From the NCBI RefSeq assembly GCF_016908315.1, contig NZ_JAFBDQ010000001.1:186001-250000 (forward strand): a stretch of DNA of 64,000 nucleotides. The letters are read 5' to 3'. Made by a program: the position numbers and the translations under genes. How positions within the stretch are numbered: the stretch's first letter is position 1; every line of letters begins with the position of its first letter. Positions 27,173 through 35,189 of this stretch are shown here, one piece after another. Source of the DNA: Halanaerobacter jeridensis (GTDB taxonomy: Bacteria > Bacillota > Halanaerobiia > Halobacteroidales > Halobacteroidaceae). A model generated the notes under the pieces. The model had not been told where the DNA came from. It was given only the letters and a program-made list of their open reading frames with translations, and ran no database searches.

Positions 27173-27901
27173 ATGATAAATAAAAAAATATTATTAAGTA
27201 TGGTAATGATTATTATGTTGTTAGTTACTGGAGTAGCTACTGCTCAACAAGAAAATGCTTTAAAATCAGGTTTAGAGGCATTTAACAACGAACAATATCA
27301 ACAAGCTGTTGAACACCTAGTAGAATCTGTTGCAAATAATCCTGACTCTAAGCAAGCTCATTATTTATTAGGATTAAGTTATTATCGTTTGGGGAATTAT
27401 GATTTTGCTCAAACACAGCTAGAAAAAGCTCATCAAATTGCTCCAGATGATTACAAGGTGTTAGTTAATTTAGGACGAACTTATTATCAACTTGATAAAT
27501 ATCAAGCAGCTATGGATATGGCCAATGAAGCAATGAAAAATGATTATGGTAAGCCGGATGCTTATGCATTATTAGGGCGGGTACATAATGCCCGTGGTAA
27601 ACTTAAAGTTGCAATTAGAAATTTTAAGCAAGCTGTTAAGATTGATGGAGAAAATTATTATTATTTGAACTATTTAGGATATTTATATTTGAAAAAGGGT
27701 GAATATGAAAAGGGGATCCCTCATTTGAAGAAAGCAGGAAAAATTAATCCCGAAGCAGCATATATATTCAATAACTTAGGCTTATGCTATGAAAACACGG
27801 GACAGTTAGACAAAGCGAAGCAGGCCTATAAGAAAGCGATAGAAATAAATTCTAATTATACTAATGCTAAGGTTAATTTAGAGCGTGTTACTTCTCAATA
27901 A
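27173..27901 (+). CDS. Exported TPR-repeat protein
   Basis: A 242-residue protein with an N-terminal signal/anchor (about 5-24, ILLSMVMIIMLLVTGVATA) and at least five tetratricopeptide repeats, seen as recurring A-x-x-x-L-G-x-x-Y patterns from about residue 28 to the end (HYLLGLSYYRLGNYDFAQ, VLVNLGRTYYQLDKYQAA, YLNYLGYLYLKKGEYEKG, IFNNLGLCYENTGQLDKA). Such proteins scaffold protein complexes at the cell surface. No specific partner is indicated. RBS GAGGGTGG is upstream. Confidence 0.8.
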   Translation: MINKKILLSMVMIIMLLVTGVATAQQENALKSGLEAFNNEQYQQAVEHLVESVANNPDSKQAHYLLGLSYYRLGNYDFAQTQLEKAHQIAPDDYKVLVNLGRTYYQLDKYQAAMDMANEAMKNDYGKPDAYALLGRVHNARGKLKVAIRNFKQAVKIDGENYYYLNYLGYLYLKKGEYEKGIPHLKKAGKINPEAAYIFNNLGLCYENTGQLDKAKQAYKKAIEINSNYTNAKVNLERVTSQ

Positions 27902-27953
27902 GATGCAAAATTAGCTTTAATTATAATTTGAAGAGATAAATCAGATTATACTA

Positions 27954-27982
27954 TTGACAATTAATATTCTGTCTGTTAACAT
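27954..27982 (+). promoter_or_regulatory. Promoter of the T-box/aroF unit
   Basis: TTGACA (27954-27959), 17 bases, TAACAT (27977-27982). It starts the T-box leader. Confidence 0.65.
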
Positions 27983-27989
27983 TAATTAC

Positions 27990-28267
27990 AACATATAAAT
28001 ATTGCTTAACAACGAAGAAGGAGTAAAGTAGATTAAAGTATCCTTTTGTAAGAGAGAAGATGTCATCGGCTGTAAGCATCTTTAAAAGGATTTTTAATTG
28101 AAGTTTCCCTCTGGAGTTGTATAACTGAACTTATTAGTAAGTTATACCGGCACGGATGTCGTTAACAGAACTAGTGGACTATTTTTAATAAATAGTCAAC
28201 TTAGGGTGGTACCACGAAATTTACCTACTTCATTTCGTCCTAAGACGAAATTGGAGTAGGTTTTTTA
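27990..28267 (+). promoter_or_regulatory. T-box riboswitch with terminator, before DAHP synthase
   Basis: The leader has the T-box hallmark AGGGTGGTACCACG (28203-28216), the GGCTGTAAG-like Stem I loop near 28068-28076, AGAGAGAAGATG (AG-bulge region) and CTCTGGAGT closing Stem I. Stem III is GTATAACT/AGTTATAC. The terminator arm runs 28224-28260 (CCTACT..ATTTCGTC/GACGAAAT..AGTAGG) followed by TTTTTT. After a GAA at 28100-28102 the next bases are GTTTCCC, so the specifier may be TTT or TTC (Phe). This is a hand reading and tentative. It should sense uncharged tRNA and control the first aromatic step. Confidence 0.88.
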
Positions 28268-28317
28268 TATTTAAAAAACAATTTTAATTAAAATAATTTG
28301 CGAAGGGAGTAGATATT

Positions 28318-29130
28318 ATGTTAGAAGATTTAAGTTTAGAAGAACAGAAATCAGTTGTTAAAGTAGGTGATGTTGCAGTAGGTGGAGATGAATTGACTGT
28401 TATGGCAGGACCTTGTGCAGTTGAAAGTAGAGAGCAGTTAATGAAGGCAGCAAGACAAGTTAAAAAATCTGGGGGACAAATTTTACGAGGGGGAGCATTT
28501 AAACCACGTACTTCACCGCATAGTTTCCAAGGATTGAAGGAACAAGGTTTAAAATATTTGGCTGAAGCTAGAGAAGAAACAGGTTTAAAAATAGTTACAG
28601 AATTACTTGACTCGACAGATATTGAATTGGTTAATCAATATACAGATATATTACAAATCGGTTCTAGAAATATGCAGAATTATGGTCTATTAAAAAAATT
28701 AGGAGAATTAGATACACCTGTTATGTTAAAGAGAGGATATGCTGCAACTATTAAAGAATGGTTGTTGGCAGCTGAATATGTAATTAGTCATGGTAATCCA
28801 AATGTGATTTTATGTGAGAGGGGAATTAGAACTTTTGAAACTGCTACTAGATATACCATGGATTTGAATGCTATTGCGTTAATTAAAGAAAAGACTAATT
28901 TACCAGTTATTGTGGATCCTAGTCATGGTACTGGTAAGAGAAGTTTAGTTGGCCCTTTGGCTAAAGCAGGTATTAGTGTAGGTGCAGATGGTGTAATGAT
29001 GGAAGTTCATCCTAATCCAGAAGAAGCATTATGTGATGGACAACAATCTTTAACCCTTGATGGCTATGATCAATTGATGAAAGAGTTATCAGCAGTAGCC
29101 GAAATTTCTAATAAAAAATTAGCAGTTTAG
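28318..29130 (+). CDS. aroF: 3-deoxy-7-phosphoheptulonate (DAHP) synthase, AroF/AroG type
   Basis: A 270-residue DAHP synthase joining phosphoenolpyruvate and erythrose-4-phosphate, the first step of the shikimate pathway. Motifs: [15 protein letters not shown] (about 34), [15 protein letters not shown] (PRTSP phosphate site), [24 protein letters not shown] and [11 protein letters not shown]. It lacks the N-terminal chorismate mutase domain found in Bacillus AroA, so feedback control must rest elsewhere. The upstream T-box gives control by tRNA charging. Stop codon is TAG. Confidence 0.95.
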   Translation: MLEDLSLEEQKSVVKVGDVAVGGDELTVMAGPCAVESREQLMKAARQVKKSGGQILRGGAFKPRTSPHSFQGLKEQGLKYLAEAREETGLKIVTELLDSTDIELVNQYTDILQIGSRNMQNYGLLKKLGELDTPVMLKRGYAATIKEWLLAAEYVISHGNPNVILCERGIRTFETATRYTMDLNAIALIKEKTNLPVIVDPSHGTGKRSLVGPLAKAGISVGADGVMMEVHPNPEEALCDGQQSLTLDGYDQLMKELSAVAEISNKKLAV

Positions 29131-29139
29131 ATTGTTGTT

Positions 29140-29173
29140 ACTCAAAGAGGTCATAAAAATGACTTCTTTGAGT
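29140..29173 (+). terminator. Terminator after DAHP synthase
   Basis: ACTCAAAGAGGTCAT pairs perfectly with ATGACTTCTTTGAGT across AAAA, followed by TTTTTT. Confidence 0.88.
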
Positions 29174-29207
29174 TTTTTATTATAAAAAATTGGATAAGAA
29201 ATCTATG

Positions 29208-29236
29208 TTGGCATCTGCATTGTTTTTTGATATAAT
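29208..29236 (+). promoter_or_regulatory. Promoter for the flippase/glycosyltransferase pair
   Basis: TTGGCA (29208-29213), 17 bases, TATAAT (29231-29236), about 50 bp before the start codon. Confidence 0.7.
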
Positions 29237-29286
29237 ATGGTTTAGCATAATTAGGAAATTAAATTTTATATTAGAAGGAGCTAAAA

Positions 29287-30363
29287 ATGAGTTATTCAAA
29301 TAACGAACAGGATAAATTGCAATCTGAAAGAACAAATAATAAAAATTTACTCAGTTATTCTATATATTTATTGGTCTTTATTGCTCTATCAGGATTATCT
29401 TTATATATTGTTTATAAAATATTTGGGGCTAATTCTAATTTTGCTATTTTTAAGTCTTATTCTTTATCTGTTTTTTCAGGTCTATTGTTGTTATTACTAT
29501 TTTACTTTACTTTTGATGGTTTAAGACTTTATTATGTATTAAAAACTTTAAATACTGATATTGATTTTAAGCATATAGTAAAATTGGTATTTATTAATTT
29601 GTTTATTTCTAATGTGACTCCTTTTGCTACAGGCGGGGGTTTTGTTCAGATTTATTTTTTAAATAAAAGAGGGATTTCTTTAGGTAATGCTACTGCTGCA
29701 ACTACTATCAGGACTGTTTTAGCTACCATGTTCTTTTTTATTACGACCCCCTTAATCATTTTAACTGAGCAAGAATTCACACAAGTTTTTCCTAAGCAGA
29801 CAGTTCTATTTTATATATCTTTGTTTTCAGTACTTTATTTTACTTTTTTCTATATAGTTATATTTAAAAATAGACTATTAAAAAAGATTGTATATAATTT
29901 TTTGCGTTTTATTAAGCATAAAAATATTATCTCTAAAGAAAAATTCCGTGAATTATGTCAGAACTTATTTGAGGAAATTGATATTTTTAGTGATAATTTA
30001 AATTATTTTTTAAGAGGTAGAAGAAAAGATATTATTGCTACTATTTTAGCTACTTTATTGTTTCTATTAGCTGAATTTTCTTTTTCGGTAATTCTAATTC
30101 AAGGATTAGGTTATGAAGTTGCACCTTTATCTATAATTTTAATGCAGGTAATAGTTGTTTTTTCTATGTATTTTGCCCCTACTCCAGGTGCTACTGGAGT
30201 AGCTGAAGGTAGCTATTCACTATTGTTTGCTCGATTTGTACAATCTAGTGATATAGTCCCTTTGATATTTGCTTGGAGATTTTTAACAAAATATATTGGG
30301 ATGTTAATCGGTATGATATTATTTTTTACTGGTTTCATCAAGGGGGATAAAGTAAGTGAGTAA
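29287..30363 (+). CDS. Lysylphosphatidylglycerol synthase-TM / UPF0104 family membrane protein
   Basis: A 358-residue integral membrane protein with about eight hydrophobic helices. The family patterns are FINLFISNVTPFATGGGFVQIYFL, ISLGNATAATTIRTVLAT and APTPGATGVAEGSYSLLFARF. UPF0104/LPG_synthase_TM proteins lack the aminoacyl-transfer domain of MprF when this small, and are thought to flip lipids or glycolipids. This one overlaps the next gene by 8 bp, and that gene carries a glycosyltransferase, so a lipid-glycosylation or export unit is plausible inference. RBS AAGGAG precedes the ATG. Confidence 0.8.
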   Translation: MSYSNNEQDKLQSERTNNKNLLSYSIYLLVFIALSGLSLYIVYKIFGANSNFAIFKSYSLSVFSGLLLLLLFYFTFDGLRLYYVLKTLNTDIDFKHIVKLVFINLFISNVTPFATGGGFVQIYFLNKRGISLGNATAATTIRTVLATMFFFITTPLIILTEQEFTQVFPKQTVLFYISLFSVLYFTFFYIVIFKNRLLKKIVYNFLRFIKHKNIISKEKFRELCQNLFEEIDIFSDNLNYFLRGRRKDIIATILATLLFLLAEFSFSVILIQGLGYEVAPLSIILMQVIVVFSMYFAPTPGATGVAEGSYSLLFARFVQSSDIVPLIFAWRFLTKYIGMLIGMILFFTGFIKGDKVSE

Positions 30364-32581
30364 TAAAGCGAAGGTGATATTAGCAAGTAGTATTTTAATT
30401 TTAATAATTATTATTTCTTATAGAGTTTATGCACCTCGTTCTATTCAAAATTTTAATGCAGTTAATTTAAAAAATATAGAGAAGGTCAAAAAAACAGTAG
30501 ATGATAAAGAGTCTTTTTCCTTTATAGTACTGGGGAATATTAAAAACTCTATTACAATTTTTGATAAAAAGATTTTGCCTAAAATTCATAAAGATGAAGT
30601 TGATTTTATAATTTCTACTGGAAATAATGTAGTAGATAGTGGTGAGGGGAAATATCGAGTTTTATATCGTACTCTATCTGACATGAAAGTCCCGTTTATT
30701 ACGGGAGTAGGTGAAAATGAAGTTAAAGAAGAAGGGTATAAAAATTATTATAAATACTTTGGGCCTTTTTATTTTTCTTTTCAGGTGGATGATTCTTATT
30801 TTATTTTTATTGATACAACGGGACATAGTCCTAAACCATGGCAAAAGACATGGTTAAAGGGAGAACTAGAGACTTCTTTACTCTATGATAAACGATTTGT
30901 AATTATGAATCGACCACCTTTTAAGGTTAATGTTGACTATCTATTAGATGAAGAAACTAAATATGTTCAAAAAGAGCAAGAAAGAGAATATTATAAAGAA
31001 ATATTTGCTAAATATAATGTAACTAGTGTATTTTCTTCTAACTTAGAGATTTACGAAAAAGAAATTTTTAAGAAAGTACCTTATTTTATTACAGGTGGTG
31101 CGGGGGGAACTATGATTTTAGATAACCCAAAAAGCTTTTACCACTATTTAAAAGTTAATGTAACCCCCCAAGGAATTAATTATCAGATAAAAGAAGTGAC
31201 TAAAGAATTTGGGTTTTTAAATCCTGAAGTTGCTAAATTTCTAGAAAATGTTTGGATTTTCTTGCAGTCTTTTATGTATACTAATTATACTACAGTATTG
31301 TTAATATTAGTAATTATCTTTATGGTTGCTTTCATGTTCTATTTAGAATTAAGACGTGAAGTGGATTATTATCGTGAATTTAATTCAGCTGATAATAAAC
31401 TGCATAAAGAGAAGTTAAAAATAGCTATTTTTACTAACAATTATTTTCCTTTTATTGGCGGAGTTCCTATTTCAATTGAAAGATTAAGCAAAGGACTGCG
31501 AAAATTAGGTCATGAGGTTTATATTTTTGCTCCTGAATATCCTCAGAATGATAAGCAGGATGAAGATAAGGTAATTAGATGTAAGACTTTAATGCATAAA
31601 GAACAAAATGGAATGGAATTACCAATTGTTAATATTTTTTCTAATGATATAGAAGAAAAATTTGCTGAATTAGATTTTGATTTAGTACATTCGCATCACC
31701 CAATTTGGCTAGGCTCTAAAGGTTTATCTTTAGCTGAAGAATATGATCTTCCGCGGGTATTAACTTATCATACAAGATTAGAAAAATATTCTCATTATTT
31801 GCCCGATTTTATGATTTTTAAAAAGTTATTTGAAAATAGAATTGCTCATTATATTATTAAGAAAGCTGCTAATCGTTCAGATGCAGTGTTCGCTCCAACA
31901 GGGACTGCTAAAGAGTATCTCCGTAATATTGGAGTTAGTAGGCATATTGAAGTATTGCCTACTGGAGTTGATTTTGATGACTATCAGGTATCTCAAAATG
32001 AAATAGATCAACTCCAGAACAAATATAAAAGTGATAATGAAGTATTATTGCTATCTGTATCTAGATTGTCTAAAGAAAAGAATCTCTATTTTTTAATTGA
32101 AGCTTTGCAACATATTAAAGAAACAACCACATTAAATTTTAAATGCTTGATTGCAGGAGATGGTTCAGAAAAAGAAAACTTAGAACAATATATTATTGAT
32201 AATCAGTTGACAGACTATGTTCAGTTGATTGGAACAATAGACCATCAAGAGATTAGTAAGTATTATAATATGGCAGATCTCTTTGTATTTGCTTCTAAAT
32301 CAGAAACTCAAGGTATGGTATTATTAGAAGCAATGGCTGGGGCTACACCTGTAGTAGCAGTTAGGTCCAGTGGTATAGATGATGTAATTAAGAATGGTTA
32401 TAATGGATATAAAGTACCTGAAGATATTAATCAGTGGTCAGAGAAAGTAACTAAGTTAATTAGAAGTCAGGAATTACTAGAAGAGATGTCGCAAAATGCT
32501 TATCAGTATGCCCAAGATAATTCAATTGAAGAGATGGCAAAAGAAGCAGTTGAAGTTTATAATAAAGTTATTAATCTTTAA
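30356..32581 (+). CDS. Membrane protein: degenerate calcineurin-like phosphoesterase domain fused to GT4 glycosyltransferase
   Basis: A 741-residue two-part protein. An N-terminal TM (about 6-23) leads to a phosphoesterase-like domain (about 50-285), then a TM (about 308-331) and a cytoplasmic GT4 domain (about 355-735) with LPTGVDF, SVSRLSKEKN and SKSETQGMVLLEAMAGATPVV (E-x7-E). The phosphoesterase order is recognisable but its metal ligands are replaced: FIVLGNIKNS for a D-x-H motif, STGNNVVDSG for GDxxD, GVGENE for GNHE, MNRPPF for the HxPP His, SSNLEIYEK for GHxHxYxR; only the YFITGGAGG strand is normal. I infer an extracytoplasmic pseudo-enzyme that binds or positions substrate for the internal glycosyltransferase. 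It starts at ATG-equivalent GTG 30356. Confidence 0.82.
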   Translation: MSNKAKVILASSILILIIIISYRVYAPRSIQNFNAVNLKNIEKVKKTVDDKESFSFIVLGNIKNSITIFDKKILPKIHKDEVDFIISTGNNVVDSGEGKYRVLYRTLSDMKVPFITGVGENEVKEEGYKNYYKYFGPFYFSFQVDDSYFIFIDTTGHSPKPWQKTWLKGELETSLLYDKRFVIMNRPPFKVNVDYLLDEETKYVQKEQEREYYKEIFAKYNVTSVFSSNLEIYEKEIFKKVPYFITGGAGGTMILDNPKSFYHYLKVNVTPQGINYQIKEVTKEFGFLNPEVAKFLENVWIFLQSFMYTNYTTVLLILVIIFMVAFMFYLELRREVDYYREFNSADNKLHKEKLKIAIFTNNYFPFIGGVPISIERLSKGLRKLGHEVYIFAPEYPQNDKQDEDKVIRCKTLMHKEQNGMELPIVNIFSNDIEEKFAELDFDLVHSHHPIWLGSKGLSLAEEYDLPRVLTYHTRLEKYSHYLPDFMIFKKLFENRIAHYIIKKAANRSDAVFAPTGTAKEYLRNIGVSRHIEVLPTGVDFDDYQVSQNEIDQLQNKYKSDNEVLLLSVSRLSKEKNLYFLIEALQHIKETTTLNFKCLIAGDGSEKENLEQYIIDNQLTDYVQLIGTIDHQEISKYYNMADLFVFASKSETQGMVLLEAMAGATPVVAVRSSGIDDVIKNGYNGYKVPEDINQWSEKVTKLIRSQELLEEMSQNAYQYAQDNSIEEMAKEAVEVYNKVINL

Positions 32582-32616
32582 TTTAATTCTAAAAGTAGAG
32601 GAGTGAGAAGTTAATT

Positions 32617-33864
32617 ATGAAATTAAAATATGGTTCTGAAAAAGTAGAGCTTGACTTAGATAGATTATCGCAACCGCAAGTGCTTCGTCCTAATGAAAAA
32701 GAGGGGGTAAAGACGCCACAACAAAAGATTGAAAAGAAGTTAAAGAATCCTATTGATTCTGCTCCACTAAAGGAATTAGTAACAGAAAAAAATCCTGATA
32801 GTGTAGTGATTATTGTTAATGATGTCAGCCGGGCAACTCCTTATAAGGTTATGTTGCCTCCATTATTAGAGGAGTTACATCAACAGGGAGTAACAAAAGA
32901 TGAGATTTCTTTAATTATTGCTACAGGAATTCATGACCCAAATACAGAAGAACAAAATCGCAGGATTTTTGGAGATGAAATAGTAGATAACTATCGTTTG
33001 GTTTCTCATGATCCTGATCAAAATTTAGCTGATTTAGGGGAACTGAGTTCTGGTAATCAATTATATTTAAATCAAGAAGTTTTAGATGCTGATTTATTAA
33101 TTACAACAGGTGTGATCACTCCCCATTATTTTGCTGGATTTTCTGGGGGGAGAAAATCAATTTTGCCTGGGGTAGCAGGGAGAGATACTATTCAATTTAA
33201 TCATTCACGGATGGTAAATTTAATTGGTGATTTACCAGCAATTGAAGAAAATCCGATTAGTCAAGAAATGATTGAAGGGGCTAAATTAGCTGGAGTAGAT
33301 TTTATATTAAATGTAGTGACAAATAGTCAACAAGAGATAGTAGAAGTAGTAGCTGGAGATTTAGAAAATGCATGGCTAAAAGGGGTTAGAACTTCAGCTG
33401 AAATGTATCATGTTGAATTAGAAGATAAGGTTGATGTAGCTATAGTGAGCGCAGGAGGATATCCAAAAGATATTAATATTTATCAAGCTCAGAAGGCTTT
33501 AGATAATGCAGATGGAGTAGTTAAAGAAGGCGGAACGATTGTTTTGTTAGCGGAATGTAGAAATGGATTAGGTGAGGAGACCTTTGAAGAGTGGCTGACT
33601 GAAGCTGAAGAACCTAAAGATAACGTTGAACGAATTAGAGAAAAATTCATTCTTGGTGGTCATAAAGCATTTGCGATTAGTAAAGTTGTATTAGAGAAAG
33701 ATTTTATATTATTATCTGATTTTTCTCAGGAAAATACTGAAATGATGTTTGCTACTAAAATGGATAATCTTGAGCAAGTGCTAAAAGAAATTAATCAAAA
33801 ATATGATGACTATACTTCAATTGTATTACCACAAGGTGGTTTAACTGTACCAGTTATTAGATGA
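32617..33864 (+). CDS. LarA-family nickel-pincer racemase (lactate racemase-like)
   Basis: A 415-residue LarA/DUF2088 protein. It has NDVSRATPYKVMLPPLLEEL (about 68), ATGIHDPNTEEQNRRIFG (the His-containing substrate-side loop), TTGVITPHYFAGFSGGRKS (the SGGRK-x-x-LPG motif with the Lys that anchors the nickel-pincer cofactor in LarA) and DFILNVVTNSQQEI. Homologues racemise lactate or other alpha-hydroxyacids. LarB, LarC and LarE, needed for cofactor synthesis, are not in this window. RBS GAGGAG lies upstream. The substrate is not assigned. Confidence 0.82.
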   Translation: MKLKYGSEKVELDLDRLSQPQVLRPNEKEGVKTPQQKIEKKLKNPIDSAPLKELVTEKNPDSVVIIVNDVSRATPYKVMLPPLLEELHQQGVTKDEISLIIATGIHDPNTEEQNRRIFGDEIVDNYRLVSHDPDQNLADLGELSSGNQLYLNQEVLDADLLITTGVITPHYFAGFSGGRKSILPGVAGRDTIQFNHSRMVNLIGDLPAIEENPISQEMIEGAKLAGVDFILNVVTNSQQEIVEVVAGDLENAWLKGVRTSAEMYHVELEDKVDVAIVSAGGYPKDINIYQAQKALDNADGVVKEGGTIVLLAECRNGLGEETFEEWLTEAEEPKDNVERIREKFILGGHKAFAISKVVLEKDFILLSDFSQENTEMMFATKMDNLEQVLKEINQKYDDYTSIVLPQGGLTVPVIR

Positions 33865-33877
33865 GCACTTATAATTA

Positions 33878-33912
33878 AAAAATCCGTCTCCATTTTATGG
33901 AGACGGATTTGT
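33878..33912. terminator. Bidirectional terminator between LarA-like gene and hsp20
   Basis: AAATCCGTCTCCAT pairs with ATGGAGACGGATTT around a TT loop, with A- and T-runs on the two sides. It ends both convergent genes. Confidence 0.85.
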
Positions 33913-33926
33913 TACCAAGATTGTTT

Positions 33927-34364
33927 TTATTTAATATCGATAGTTTTTCGTTTTTCTTTATCATCTTCAAGTTTAGGTAGATTGACTTCCAAAATTCCAT
34001 CATTGTATTCTGCTTCTATTTCATCTTGCTTAACGTTACTTAATCGGAAACTGCGTTGATATTTTCCAGTTCTGCGTTCCTTACGGATATAATTATCTTT
34101 TTCTTCTTCAATTACTTCTTCATTGTCTGCAGTGATAGTGAGATAGTTATTGTTTAATTCTAGGTCAATATTTTCTTTATCCATACCAGGTAATTCAGCT
34201 TCGATCGTATAAGCATCGTCTGTTTCCTTAATATCAGTTTTGAAACCGGTGATATCATTTAAGTCCATGAAATCTTCTAAAACACTGGAAAATAAGTCCC
34301 TAGGTTGACGATTTTGCTTAGATACTTGACCTTTCTTATTATTGGAAGTCATTAAATCGAACAT
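33927..34364 (-). CDS. Small heat-shock protein, Hsp20/alpha-crystallin family
   Basis: A 145-residue holdase chaperone. A short N-terminal tail leads to the alpha-crystallin domain (about 42-130) with IKETDDAYTIEAELPGMDKENIDLEL, then GKYQRSFRLSNV and YNDGILEVNLPK (the conserved A/G-x-L-x-x-x-x-P end motif). The C-terminal extension is short. RBS GGAGGTGA precedes the ATG at 34364. A 21-bp perfect palindrome lies 47-67 bp upstream and may be its control site; no CIRCE element was found. Confidence 0.9.
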   Translation of the reverse strand: MFDLMTSNNKKGQVSKQNRQPRDLFSSVLEDFMDLNDITGFKTDIKETDDAYTIEAELPGMDKENIDLELNNNYLTITADNEEVIEEEKDNYIRKERRTGKYQRSFRLSNVKQDEIEAEYNDGILEVNLPKLEDDKEKRKTIDIK

Positions 34365-34410
34365 ACAAAATCACCTCCAATACTTATTTTTTTATTTCTT
34401 CACTATCAAC

Positions 34411-34431
34411 TTCAATTATATTATAATTGAA
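34411..34431. promoter_or_regulatory. 21-bp palindrome upstream of hsp20
   Basis: TTCAATTATA-T-TATAATTGAA is a perfect inverted repeat about 50 bp before the hsp20 start. It holds a TATAAT on both strands. It could be an operator overlapping the -10, or simple AT-rich coincidence. Apart from this the 34365-34645 gap shows only A/T-rich sequence. Confidence 0.35.
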
Positions 34432-34645
34432 AGCAATTCTGAATTCAACTCCGAAAATATTGGATTATTATTAAAAATAGTTAAATAATTTAAATTATTT
34501 TGGGTTTAATTATTATTTCTTAAAAATTTTAAAGATTAAATTAAATTTCGATTGATAAAATATTTTGTTTAAAAAAAGGTAAAATAGATATTATAAAGAA
34601 ATAGATATATGATATTTAAAATTTATTTTAATAGAGGGGATATTT

Positions 34646-35155
34646 ATGACAAGACCTAATAGTAATAAAATAGAGATAACTTTTCCAAATGGAGAGAAGA
34701 TTGAATGTGATAATTTAATTGCGTTATTACAAATGGATGATTTGGTAGAAGAGTTTGAACAAATATTAGTGGGAAATTGGGAATTAAATGAATTAATTGA
34801 AACTAAATTCTTTTTACAGCAAATGTATAATGAGAAAATAAAAGAACGTTTATCGCCAAAAGATAAATTAGTTTTTGAAAATATACAACAAAAGAAGAAA
34901 AGATCTAAACAAAATTTAAAGCAAAAATTATCTCAGGAAGAACGCGACTTATATAATTTTTTAGAGCCTGAAGCAGAGATTTTAATGTCAGAAGACTTGC
35001 CTGAGGATATTGATGAACAAGACCTTGAAAAGTTTTTTGATGAAATATTTAATACTTTAGATGAATTAGGAGAAGATGATAAAACTGAGCAAGATAAAAT
35101 AGGAGGCTCAGAAGAAAAAAAGATTATAGATTTAGAGCAGTATAGAAATAAATGA
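34646..35155 (+). CDS. Hypothetical acidic, charged protein
   Basis: A 169-residue protein that I do not recognise. An N-terminal beta-type segment (KIEITFPNGEKIECDN) is followed by amphipathic helices and a Lys-rich stretch (about 88-105, KKKRSKQNLKQKL). The C-terminal half is strongly acidic (DLPEDIDEQDLEKFFDEIF). No signal peptide or TM is visible, so it is probably cytosolic. RBS GAGGGG is upstream. It lies between hsp20 and a PAS-GGDEF gene and might be co-transcribed with the latter (34-bp gap). Confidence 0.55.
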   Translation: MTRPNSNKIEITFPNGEKIECDNLIALLQMDDLVEEFEQILVGNWELNELIETKFFLQQMYNEKIKERLSPKDKLVFENIQQKKKRSKQNLKQKLSQEERDLYNFLEPEAEILMSEDLPEDIDEQDLEKFFDEIFNTLDELGEDDKTEQDKIGGSEEKKIIDLEQYRNK

Positions 35156-35189
35156 TTAATTTATTCTATTATAAAGTTGGGTGATTTAG

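Noticed and set aside
34365-34645. CIRCE element before hsp20
   Set aside because: No TTAGCACTC-type repeats; only the AT-rich palindrome is present.
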